Below, piece by piece: positions 18,628 through 26,856 of a stretch of DNA of 35,507 nt. The notes below the pieces were generated by a model. It searched no databases. It was not told where the DNA came from and saw only the letters and a list, made by a program, of their open reading frames with translations. The DNA comes from Phycisphaeraceae bacterium (GTDB lineage: Bacteria > Planctomycetota > Phycisphaerae > Phycisphaerales > Phycisphaeraceae), in the NCBI GenBank assembly GCA_002716625.1, contig PBAS01000004.1:1-35507 (forward strand). Direction: 5' to 3'. Every line of letters starts with the position of its first letter. Positions within the stretch are counted from its first letter, which is position 1. The position numbers were made by a program, and so were the translations under genes.

Positions 18628-19755
18628 TTACCTGACTGCAAGCCCTTCCACTTCACTAAAAGGTAAAATCATCGCGCATTTATGAAAGATGTTTTCCTGC
18701 TCCAGATAGTTGAGAAGCCCCCTCTGCAGGCGGGTGCTTCTGGGTGCAGTTTGCGGATGGAATTCACTGAAACCAAAAATATATTTGTAACTCTGGCAAT
18801 CGGCAGCATTCTGCATTAAATACACGGCATCCTGAAGTTTCAGTAGGTTGCTTGGTGGCGAGATGATCTTTCTCAGGTCTGGTGAGTGAATCCACGATCC
18901 ACACGCGAAAAAGGTGGCGCCATATTCTGGGAAATGATTTTGGTAAAAGTTGATGGCGGCAAGAAATGATTCCCGGCATGCAGAAAGTGACAAATTGGTG
19001 TCAAAGGGGATATGCATCTGGAGGACGGGATCACCTTTTTGCAAGACCATACGCCATTCATCAGGATCAAGTTCCTGTATTTGGTTCGTACGCAGTCCCT
19101 GTGGGCAGATGGGGTAACCTCGAATGACATCATTCAGATCGAGGGTTGCGCAAAAACACCCCGTGCAATCCATATCCGACTGCATTCGTCGCCCATCTTC
19201 GTCAAAGTAGTCGCCATGTTCTGCAAGAAGTTTCAACTGTCCACTCTTCCTGCTCTTGAACACGCGAGCAAAACCACCCCAAGGTCTTGCCTCATAAGAG
19301 AATGTTCCAAGGCGGACATTGGGCATAGGGCCCAAGTACCAGTCGAGGTAGTTGAAAACATCGGACCTTGCGCCAATCACGCCGTTTGTTTCCCAGAACT
19401 GTTTAATGGGAGTTGCCACCTTGGCCATAACCGTTTGCCTGGTGATGCCAGGGTCAATTCTCAACTGGCGATAATGGCATCGCATCCGGCCTGCCAAGTC
19501 AAGTAGTAGCAAGCAGTATACAAGTGCATGGAGGGGGTTCGATTCAGCGTCTGGCCAGCCGATAAGGGCGTGACTTTTTCTTGATTGATCGATATTGTCC
19601 AAGCAGTTTTGTAGTAACTGATGGATCTGCACGTTGTCCCGATGGGAAGTGATGGCTGCTCGTAATGCAGATTGGATTGGTTCAGGCAATCCACAGAACT
19701 GGGCCAACTCCCTGCAGTTGTCAATATTCAGGAGCTTTTCTACGGTTTGATCCAT
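18628..19755 (-). CDS. GNAT-like acyltransferase-domain protein (NAT_N plus GNAT_C)
   Basis: The 375-residue product matches the two-domain acyltransferase family with an N-terminal helical domain and a GNAT-like C-terminal domain. The diagnostic stretch is VLQMHIPFDTNLSLSACRE (about residues 245-263), then SFLAAINFYQNHFPEYGATFFACGSWIHSPDL, with the CGSW-x-x-x-P-x-L pattern. I recall this family from actinobacterial and planctomycete genomes, where its substrate is not established. No signal peptide is visible. The ATG at 19755 has TAGGATC upstream. It lies 65 bases after the cyclase gene, probably in the same operon. Confidence 0.75.
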   Translation of the reverse strand: MDQTVEKLLNIDNCRELAQFCGLPEPIQSALRAAITSHRDNVQIHQLLQNCLDNIDQSRKSHALIGWPDAESNPLHALVYCLLLLDLAGRMRCHYRQLRIDPGITRQTVMAKVATPIKQFWETNGVIGARSDVFNYLDWYLGPMPNVRLGTFSYEARPWGGFARVFKSRKSGQLKLLAEHGDYFDEDGRRMQSDMDCTGCFCATLDLNDVIRGYPICPQGLRTNQIQELDPDEWRMVLQKGDPVLQMHIPFDTNLSLSACRESFLAAINFYQNHFPEYGATFFACGSWIHSPDLRKIISPPSNLLKLQDAVYLMQNAADCQSYKYIFGFSEFHPQTAPRSTRLQRGLLNYLEQENIFHKCAMILPFSEVEGLAVR

Positions 19756-19820
19756 CAGGTTTGATCCTAGGGGGATGAGGTTTGATTAACTGTACGGCAA
19801 CGACGCTTGGGCAAGGGGCG

Positions 19821-20579
19821 TCACGTGGTCAGCTCCTCTATACCTGACGGCAGGACGGCAATCACGCGTGAAGGGGCGGCGCACGCATTACGAATCTTGA
19901 GGGCCAGAACAATCAGCTTGATGCGTGGCGTTGAGATCTGTGAGAGGTTTACCAACGGTGCCAAGAGCAACACGCCGGAGGCTAGAAACATGGGAAAGAA
20001 CGGGGGGGCATCAGCTGGATCCTGCCATGCGCTCATGTCTGAACCAAGGATTGCAGGTTTGTGCTCTACAACCCACTCAATGGCATCATAGCTGAAGTGT
20101 GGTGAGTCACTGCTTTGCTTGGGATCAAAACCATTGTGCCCTGTGGCAATCAGTAACGCTTCGCCGGAATGAATGACCTGATCGGCAGCTGATGTCGCTT
20201 CATCCAAATCGGCTGCGGTGACCTTTTGGCCACCATGACGTGGTATTTTCAATACGACTGCCGAGAGGAAAGAGCGGTCCAAACCAACCTGGTCAATCTT
20301 TTCCATCTCAGGATGCACATGTGCACCCGTTTCAACATAGGTTGACGCCTGCACACACATTTGTACCTGTTGCGTGTGGCTCTGGTAGGCTCGTTTTCTT
20401 TGGCGACAATATTCTTTCAAGTCCACCTCTTTTAAAGCGAATGGGGGCATTGGATCTGGCAGGTGCCACATTCCGTTGTATAGATCACCGCCTAGGTCGA
20501 TCAGTCGGCCCATATCCCATTGCTCATCAAGCTGCATGCAATGTGCTTCTGAATGGCGTGCGTTTTCGGTTTTGTTCAC
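19821..20579 (-). CDS. Cyclase-family (kynurenine formamidase-like) metal-dependent hydrolase
   Basis: The best start is GTG 20579, which overlaps the stop of the upstream Gfo/Idh gene in a GTGA tetramer, a typical translational coupling. The product is about 252 residues. The family metal motif HxGTHxDxPxH appears changed to ETGAHVHPEME at about residues 83-93: the first His is Glu, the Asp is His, and the central His87 is kept. ALLIATGHNGFDP and AILGSDM correspond to the later conserved strands, retaining the Asp of GSD. The family hydrolyses cyclic or linear amides with Zn or Mn. The altered motif could mean different metal geometry or substrate. Confidence 0.78.
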   Translation of the reverse strand: MNKTENARHSEAHCMQLDEQWDMGRLIDLGGDLYNGMWHLPDPMPPFALKEVDLKEYCRQRKRAYQSHTQQVQMCVQASTYVETGAHVHPEMEKIDQVGLDRSFLSAVVLKIPRHGGQKVTAADLDEATSAADQVIHSGEALLIATGHNGFDPKQSSDSPHFSYDAIEWVVEHKPAILGSDMSAWQDPADAPPFFPMFLASGVLLLAPLVNLSQISTPRIKLIVLALKIRNACAAPSRVIAVLPSGIEELTT

Positions 20580-21598
20580 AGGCAAACCACCTCGCCGGTC
20601 TGAGCTGACTGCACAATGCCCAGCGCCAGTTCAACCGCTGCGCGACTGTCGCCAGGTGAAGCGCCATGTGGCGTGCGATGATTTCGGATCGAGTCGATGA
20701 AGTCCGAGAACTGTTCACTGAAACCCGGCCAGACAAAACGCCCGTACATATCCACTGACGCAATGGGATTAAGGTGTTCGATCGTCTCGCCCCACACGTA
20801 GTGGTCACCTCGTTGGTCGGCAATCTCGGCCGTGGCCTTGGTGCCAATGACCTCAATGCGCCGGTCCATCACCATGGGAGCATTTTGCGGTACATGCCAT
20901 ACCTGTTCCATGGTTCCACAAGTTCCGTCGCCCATCACCACCAGGGCCATCCAAGTATCTGCAACTGATCGACCGGAGATGCTTCTCTTGTGGGCGTAGA
21001 TTCGCTGCGGTCTGCTGCCAGTCAACCAGATAAACAAGTCACTTGTATGGATGCCAGGCTCAATAATCAATGGTGGGACTTCGGCGCCCTGGTAACGTGG
21101 CAGACTGAGGATTGACTGGCAGCAGTTGCGACGAGAGGCAATGGAAACGATCTGGCCAAGTTCACCCCGGTTGATGCGTGCTTTTAGCTCCACGAGCATG
21201 GGGGTATAGCGATTGTTGTATCCCACCAATACGGTACGGGCCCTTTGCTGGGCCAGTTGAATAATATCATCGTGATCCGACAAGTTCGTACTAAGCGGTT
21301 TTTCAACATACACGTGCTTGTCGCATGCCAACGCCGCCATGGTCACTTCGGCATGCCGGTTGACTTCCGTGAGCACACAAACTGCGTCGAGATCGTCGCG
21401 TTCAACCAGTTGGTGATAATCCTGGTAGACCGTCGGCTTGTCATATTGGTTGGCGATCTCGTGACCACGTTCGGCACTACGCGAGCAGATAGCAGTCAGT
21501 TCTACTCCGGTAGTTTGGGCAATCAGTCTCGCCCACTTGGTGCCAAACCAGCCAAGTCCAACAAGTCCGATCTTCAGGATCTGCTGGTCACTTGCCAT
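20576..21598 (-). CDS. Gfo/Idh/MocA-family NAD(P)-dependent oxidoreductase
   Basis: The 340-residue protein is full length for the family. The dinucleotide-binding motif GLVGLGWFGTKWARL begins at residue 11, and the conserved VYVEKPLSTN carries the catalytic-site Lys at about residue 100. EPGIHTSDLFIWLTGSRP contains the His and Asp expected in the substrate domain (the family's GG-x-x-x-D-x-x-H equivalent). Members oxidise or isomerise sugars, inositols or amino sugars. The start at ATG 21598 follows GAAAGG. It is translationally coupled to the cyclase gene, implying linked steps on one substrate. Confidence 0.9.
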   Translation of the reverse strand: MASDQQILKIGLVGLGWFGTKWARLIAQTTGVELTAICSRSAERGHEIANQYDKPTVYQDYHQLVERDDLDAVCVLTEVNRHAEVTMAALACDKHVYVEKPLSTNLSDHDDIIQLAQQRARTVLVGYNNRYTPMLVELKARINRGELGQIVSIASRRNCCQSILSLPRYQGAEVPPLIIEPGIHTSDLFIWLTGSRPQRIYAHKRSISGRSVADTWMALVVMGDGTCGTMEQVWHVPQNAPMVMDRRIEVIGTKATAEIADQRGDHYVWGETIEHLNPIASVDMYGRFVWPGFSEQFSDFIDSIRNHRTPHGASPGDSRAAVELALGIVQSAQTGEVVCL

Positions 21599-21674
21599 GG
21601 TTGCGGCCTTTCATCGGATTGTTCAAGCCAAGGCAAGTGGCCGTGGGGGAGCCCAATTGGTGATAAAACATGGC

Positions 21675-22685
21675 TCACAGCGAAAATTCCTCAAACGCCA
21701 CCTCGTTCGGGTTTCCCGCCGCAAGGTGTAACGTCCCTTTCTTGGGATTCATGATCGTACTGTAAGCAGTATGCAACGCACCCTCGGCGCAGCAATGTCC
21801 CGGCTGTGCGATATCACTGAGAAGCTGCTTGAGTGTGTCAAACGACTGCGGAATGCGACGCTCTTCCAATTGATGTTCAATGCGTCCATAACGCGCGTAG
21901 GCATTTTCCAGGTAGTCAGCCTTGGGACGGTTGGGGATCTCAGTTGAAAAGAAAAAGTTCGTGCACGCCTGCCAATCACGGTCGTCCCGTCGAAGTGTTG
22001 CCGGTGGTGAGCAGCCGGGAACAAACTCGAATAGAACTGATGCGCCGGTTGCATCGCCGACGATCACATTTGCGCCCTTGCCCAGGAACTTGTGACGCCC
22101 TAATAACGCTATGGCATCCTGTACGGTCCGGCAATCACGCCTTAGCAAGTGGCTTAGGACAGCAGCGGGAAGTCCATCGGTTCCAAAGCTCTTGGCCGCA
22201 TGAGCGCTGGCTCCGCCTACGGCAAGACCGTAGCTACTTAGACCCTGGCCAGGCATCCCCAGGTAGGATGTCGTGATGGCTGCTGGGCCATCGGCAGGTC
22301 GTGACACATGACAGATCTGCATATTCGAATCACCGCTGCCCAAGTCGCAGTTGCGTCCGAGCAAGGGACCATCTGGTGTCTGGGCCATGAACATGACCGA
22401 GCATTCCTCAACCATTCGCTGTTTGACTTCATTGAAAAAACGGTAGCCCAGCATGACGTTGGGCTCAATTCCCGCGCCTTGTGACATCCCCTCGGTTTCC
22501 TCAATCATTTCAGGGCAATGTTCACTTACAATGTCGTGCAGTATCTTGATCGCTGGCGCACATTTATCCACATCCAAGCGACCATAAAAATACCGTTCCA
22601 CGCAAGTGGCCAACTCGTCGCGAAATGTTTCGCCAATTTGACATCCCATTTGATGCCAACTGCCTTTAGTTTCGATTCTTAGCAT
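21675..22685 (-). CDS. C45-family Ntn hydrolase/acyltransferase
   Basis: I prefer ATG 22685 (MLRIETKGSWHQMGCQIGE) over ATG 22694 because AAAGG sits at proper spacing for the second. The product is about 336 residues. It matches the C45 peptidase family (isopenicillin N acyltransferase-like Ntn hydrolases): a helical N-terminal domain, then EECSVMFMAQTPDGPLLGRN, in which Cys95 would become the N-terminal nucleophile after self-cleavage, followed by the GLAVGG strand. C45 enzymes form or cleave amide bonds of acyl side chains. No signal peptide is seen. It is the most upstream gene of the minus-strand run, facing away from the exported-protease block. Confidence 0.85.
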   Translation of the reverse strand: MLRIETKGSWHQMGCQIGETFRDELATCVERYFYGRLDVDKCAPAIKILHDIVSEHCPEMIEETEGMSQGAGIEPNVMLGYRFFNEVKQRMVEECSVMFMAQTPDGPLLGRNCDLGSGDSNMQICHVSRPADGPAAITTSYLGMPGQGLSSYGLAVGGASAHAAKSFGTDGLPAAVLSHLLRRDCRTVQDAIALLGRHKFLGKGANVIVGDATGASVLFEFVPGCSPPATLRRDDRDWQACTNFFFSTEIPNRPKADYLENAYARYGRIEHQLEERRIPQSFDTLKQLLSDIAQPGHCCAEGALHTAYSTIMNPKKGTLHLAAGNPNEVAFEEFSL

Positions 22686-23231
22686 GTCTTGCATCCTTTA
22701 TGCTTGGCGACTTCATTTTGACAGCGTATATCAAGGTCAATGTTCATGGTATTTACTTCATTGCCTTTTGTATCCCGTCGGGTCTGCGATAGGGCGTCAG
22801 GGTCACCCCGTCAACTCCATGGAATTCATCTCAACACTCAATAAGTGGCCTTAAACGCTGCGGGTTATTTGTGTCTGCGGTGGCTGGTCTTTGCCACGGC
22901 CCGGGTGATTGCAGGCATGTAATACGGTGGGATATAAGCCCCAAGTGGCCTGGGAATAGCTGGGCTATAGCCCCCAATCTGGGGCCACATACTCTTTGGT
23001 TAATTTCATAAATATATAAAAAATATAAAGTTATGAATTTAATCGTTTTTCTGGCATGGCCTTTGCGTTTATGGGTCTGCTTGTGAGACGTAATACCAAA
23101 AATCTTCAACCGTTGGGTTCTGTGCACCAGTCAGATCTGGTGCGTTTTTTGATTGTGACTCAAATGCATTGGTCCCGTTTGGGCGGCTGATGCGGCAATG
23201 AATCAAACCCCCTAGCAAAAGGAGCGCAACC
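22686..23231. other. Divergent intergenic region with inverted repeats
   Basis: About 545 bases separate the leftward C45 gene and the rightward protease gene, so promoters for both directions should lie here. The tract at about 23003-23040 is very AT-rich. AAAAGGAG at about 23217-23224 is the ribosome binding site of the protease gene. Inverted repeats occupy 22938-22988. A 98-codon minus-strand frame here has no family features and is treated as noncoding. Confidence 0.55.
22938..22988. promoter_or_regulatory. Nested inverted repeats in divergent promoter region
   Basis: GCCCCA at 22938 pairs with TGGGGC at 22980, alternatively GTGGCC at 22945 with GGCCAC at 22983. Inside lies the perfect palindrome GGGCTATAGCCC at 22962-22973. 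This could be an operator, a leader structure or a terminator for something now lost. No T tract follows directly. Confidence 0.4.
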
Positions 23232-26200
23232 ATGGCTAGAAGTAAGAAACGTAACAACAAATGTAAAAACTGTAGTGGAAGTTGGCCCATCAAGGGCTGC
23301 AAGAATAGGGATGCATGCAATCGCACGCGTCGTGCCAAGGGGACGCACAATGAACTTCTCAATCTAGAAGAAAGAGTACTGTTTTCTGGTAACCCGTTGG
23401 CTGCCGGTCTAGATACCGGGCCAATAAATGACCCATCAATCCCCAGCATGGAAATTAATCAGCTGCCCGGAGATGCCAATCGTGACGGTGTCATTGATGT
23501 GGCTGACTTGGCAATTCTAGGAGCCAATTACAATCTGAATACTGAGAATTCCAGGGTTGCGGATTTTAATGGAGACCACAAGGTTGATCTTGCAGATCTG
23601 GGGATTATTGGTTCCCGGTGGACCCCAAAAGTAGATCATATTCCACAGGTTTCCCGTACTGGACCGGCAAAGTCATGGTTCGCCGACCTGAGCCCCGCTG
23701 TCCAAAATGCGATAGAAGGCAGCCGTGATATTTCATGGTTTACCGATGATGAACTTCAAACGGCAAGTGCCTGGACAGTGGTGACCAGTGATCCCAATGG
23801 CCTTCACGAGGTTCTGAAACATTTGGAAGTCCAATCGGTTCAGGATCGTACAGCGTTGTTTGGCGACCGACTACAGGTCAGTGTTCTAGAAGTGCACCTT
23901 CAAAGACCAAATGATTATCAGCAATTGGTCAAACTGGCGACTAACAGTAGATCCACCTTGGATGTGATTCCAATCTTTTCCGTTCCAGATGAAGCGACTG
24001 GAACTTTGGATCCGTCCACTGTAGTGGATGGGAGTTTCCCCAACCAGTGGCATTTGGATCCCACGGCCAGTAGCACCCAATGGGGAATAGATGCTGAAGG
24101 TGCCTGGGCCACTGCGACCGGTGAAAACGTAAACGTTGCCATCGTGGATACCAGGCAGGATTTGGCCCATCCAGATCTGGCCGGCCCTCTTAATGCCGCA
24201 ATTAGCTATGACGATGCCGGTACGGGTACGCCGAATATCACTGCCGGGAACCAGAGCCATGGGACAGCTGTTGCCGGCTTGGCGTTGGGTGATGATGAAG
24301 GGACTGGCATTGTCGGTGTTGCGCCTGACGCAACGTATGCAGCATTTAATTTTTTAAATGGGCCACAGAACATACCAAATACCTTTTCCTGGGCGAACAT
24401 CAATAATATTGATGTTTTCAACAATAGCTGGGGAAGAAACAATGTTCGGACATTACGCTACCGTCCATTCATTGATGTGCAGGCAATGGAGAATGCTGCG
24501 GTCAATGATATTAATGTGTTTGCCGGTGGTAACAACAGAGATGTGTCTGGAGCATTTCAGGGTTGGGATCGCACCAATTACGATAATAGGCATGTACGCC
24601 AGTCCTTGGTAATTGCAGCTGCTCAACAAAACGGTGATGTTGAGCGGTATAGTAACCCCGGATCCAACGTATTCGTGTCGGCTCCGGTAAATGCAACGGG
24701 ACCAGGTAACAGTACCACTTCTGATGTTACGGATACACTTGGTATTGCCGGTGATAATCGTGGTTATGCTGATGGCAACATCACCAATGGATTCAACGGT
24801 ACATCTGCCGCAGCCCCGATGGTCAGTGGTGTGGTTGCCCTCATGCTTGAGGCGAATCCGGATCTGGATTGGCGTAATGTGCAGCACATCCTGGCTGACA
24901 CATCGCAGAAAAATGGATTGATCGACACGGATGGCGACGGTGTATTTGATGGTGGTGACGCCAATAGTGATGGGGTGATTGATGATATCAATCTCAGGAC
25001 CACCTTCTTGGCTAATGTCGACACCGATGGTGATGGGGTTGCAGATGGCGTTTTCGATACCGACAACAATGGTTTTGCAGATCCCTACCATACCGGCTGG
25101 TTCCAAAATGGTGCCGACAACTGGGTCAGCGACAATTTTGGGTTCGGTATGGTTGATGCCAATGCTGCAGTACAGGCGGCAGCTACCTGGACGCCAGTGC
25201 ACAGTGAACTGCATATCGACAGTCTTACGCAGGGACTACCGAATGGCGCTGTGCCGGAAGGCGCACTCGGTGGCCTCAACAGCCTTTCCAATATTGATAC
25301 GTTCGTTACGGAATCAGGCCTGCATGTAGAGTGGGTCGAGATTACTATCAATGCGACCGTTCAGGACAACGACGACCTGATGTTGGTCCTTCAGTCTCCG
25401 AGTGGTACCCAGTCCATCTTGTCCGCGCCTGGAGGTTCTACTACCCAGCAGGATATTAATAATGTCACCTTCACCACCAACCAGTTTTGGGATGAAGATG
25501 CTGAGGGTGTGTGGACACTTCAGGCCTTGGATACGGGTGTTGGCGATGGCCAGAATGCCACGATCGATGATTGGCAGATGACCATCTACGGCACATGTTG
25601 TGAAGAAAGTCCGCTGAACGTGATTAGCCTGGCCCATCCTTTTGCATCCCTGACAAACTTTGCCGAGATGGGGTTGGCTGCAGGTGGTCTAAGCTCGGAC
25701 ATGTATACACTAAATGGTGTCAATCAAGTGGGTGAATCGCTCTCGATGGGCGTGTTCAGCAACGGATTGGCATCTGATCTGCCAATTGACCAGGGCCTGT
25801 TGTTCACCTCCGGCAAGATCGCTGACGCGGTTGGTCCCAATGACAAGCCGAATACAACAACCAACTGGGGTAACTCCGGACACGAGTTGCTCGATGATCT
25901 GACCGGAACCTCAACATATGACGCGTCCGGTTTGGAGATTTATTTCACTGCAAACCAAAATGCGCAGATTTCTTATGAGTATCTGTTTGGATCAGAGGAA
26001 TTCGATGAATGGGTTGGTAGTGGCTACAACGATGGTGCAGGCATCTTCATCGCCGTGCTTAAGTCACCCACGGATACCTATGAAGACAGTGGTTTTTCAC
26101 CAGTCAATATCGCACACACCTTCAATGGTGGTGATCTGACGATCAATGATCTGGCTGTCAAAAATGATAGCGGCATGGTGTATGGCAAGTACTACGACTC

Positions 26201-26687
26201 CAATCCACTATGCGGCAATATGAACTGGGAATACGACGGAAGTAGTTTGCTGTCTACCAGTAGACTTCCAAGCGGTTCTTCGGCTATTACTCTCAGAAGT
26301 GGTGCGCATTACTACATTGGCATGATGGTCGCAGATGCCAAGGACCATATTTACGATAGTGCTCTGGCTATTGGACTGGGTAGTGGTGAAGGTAGCGCCA
26401 AGGACCTGCTTGATGTCACGGTGCGTCCACTTCCTTGGCCGATTGTTCCCATTGATCCAATCGGAATTCCTGGTAGTTCATTCAAGGCAGTGGATCCAGA
26501 CTTGATTGATCCCCTACCTACACCAGGCCCGGTTCCTGGTGGTGGCTGGGATTTCATCATCCCACTGCCTTCACCGCATCCAGTTCCTGGAATGGATACC
26601 GATGGTTCAGATGAAGATTTGGAAGATGTCTTGGCACTGACCCAACCGATGTCTTCGGCTGCTTATGCCGAGCATGCAGGGGTCTAG
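23232..26687 (+). CDS. Exported S8 subtilisin/kexin-like protease with dockerin, P domain and choice-of-anchor L domain
   Basis: The 1151-residue protein begins with a basic, Cys-containing leader (CKNC and GCKNRDAC before residue 30), then LEERVLFSG (45-53), a LEPR-XLL type motif. Two dockerin repeats follow at about 80-130 (GDANRDGVIDVADLAIL, DFNGDHKVDLADLGIIG). A propeptide-like region leads to the S8 domain at about 285-650. The catalytic triad is D306 (IVDTRQDLAHPDL), H343 (SHGTAVAG) and S525 (GTSAAAPMVSG), with oxyanion Asn in FNNSWG. Calcium-binding Asp-rich loops interrupt the domain near 565-615. A proprotein-convertase P domain (about 660-790) and a choice-of-anchor L domain (about 810-1060, YLFGSEEFDEWVGSGYND) follow, then a proline-rich acidic tail. 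It is a probable surface protease. AAAAGGAG precedes the ATG. Confidence 0.92.
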   Translation: MARSKKRNNKCKNCSGSWPIKGCKNRDACNRTRRAKGTHNELLNLEERVLFSGNPLAAGLDTGPINDPSIPSMEINQLPGDANRDGVIDVADLAILGANYNLNTENSRVADFNGDHKVDLADLGIIGSRWTPKVDHIPQVSRTGPAKSWFADLSPAVQNAIEGSRDISWFTDDELQTASAWTVVTSDPNGLHEVLKHLEVQSVQDRTALFGDRLQVSVLEVHLQRPNDYQQLVKLATNSRSTLDVIPIFSVPDEATGTLDPSTVVDGSFPNQWHLDPTASSTQWGIDAEGAWATATGENVNVAIVDTRQDLAHPDLAGPLNAAISYDDAGTGTPNITAGNQSHGTAVAGLALGDDEGTGIVGVAPDATYAAFNFLNGPQNIPNTFSWANINNIDVFNNSWGRNNVRTLRYRPFIDVQAMENAAVNDINVFAGGNNRDVSGAFQGWDRTNYDNRHVRQSLVIAAAQQNGDVERYSNPGSNVFVSAPVNATGPGNSTTSDVTDTLGIAGDNRGYADGNITNGFNGTSAAAPMVSGVVALMLEANPDLDWRNVQHILADTSQKNGLIDTDGDGVFDGGDANSDGVIDDINLRTTFLANVDTDGDGVADGVFDTDNNGFADPYHTGWFQNGADNWVSDNFGFGMVDANAAVQAAATWTPVHSELHIDSLTQGLPNGAVPEGALGGLNSLSNIDTFVTESGLHVEWVEITINATVQDNDDLMLVLQSPSGTQSILSAPGGSTTQQDINNVTFTTNQFWDEDAEGVWTLQALDTGVGDGQNATIDDWQMTIYGTCCEESPLNVISLAHPFASLTNFAEMGLAAGGLSSDMYTLNGVNQVGESLSMGVFSNGLASDLPIDQGLLFTSGKIADAVGPNDKPNTTTNWGNSGHELLDDLTGTSTYDASGLEIYFTANQNAQISYEYLFGSEEFDEWVGSGYNDGAGIFIAVLKSPTDTYEDSGFSPVNIAHTFNGGDLTINDLAVKNDSGMVYGKYYDSNPLCGNMNWEYDGSSLLSTSRLPSGSSAITLRSGAHYYIGMMVADAKDHIYDSALAIGLGSGEGSAKDLLDVTVRPLPWPIVPIDPIGIPGSSFKAVDPDLIDPLPTPGPVPGGGWDFIIPLPSPHPVPGMDTDGSDEDLEDVLALTQPMSSAAYAEHAGV

Positions 26688-26716
26688 TGAACAGGATCCT
26701 TAGACCTGATTTGGCG

Positions 26717-26769
26717 TTTGGCCGGTTCACGTTTGCAGGCTTTACGGTCTGCAAATGTGACCGGTCAAA
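26717..26769 (+). terminator. Long near-perfect hairpin between two LEPR-XLL genes
   Basis: The arm 26717-26738 pairs with 26749-26769 across a 10-base loop. The match is interrupted by one bulged T and two G-T wobbles. It begins 30 bases after the protease stop. Only a short T run occurs about 20 bases later (26789-26795). It may terminate or attenuate transcription, or stabilise the upstream mRNA end. Confidence 0.6.
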
Positions 26770-26856
26770 CAGCGTATGTGGTCCGGGATTTTTTTCAGGA
26801 TCACCAGAAGATTGTGGGGTGTAAACATTGCAAGGGGAATATAAAGGAAACACAGA

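Noticed and set aside
19012..19506. Plus-strand 164-codon frame
   Set aside because: It is antisense to the GNAT-like gene, whose family motifs support the minus strand.
22831..23127. Minus-strand 98-codon frame in the divergent promoter region
   Set aside because: It spans the inverted repeats and the AT-rich promoter tract, has no ribosome binding site and looks random.
24453..25214. Minus-strand 253-codon frame
   Set aside because: It lies wholly inside the S8 protease gene, opposite the catalytic and calcium-loop region, and has low-complexity Ile/Thr-rich sequence with no family features.
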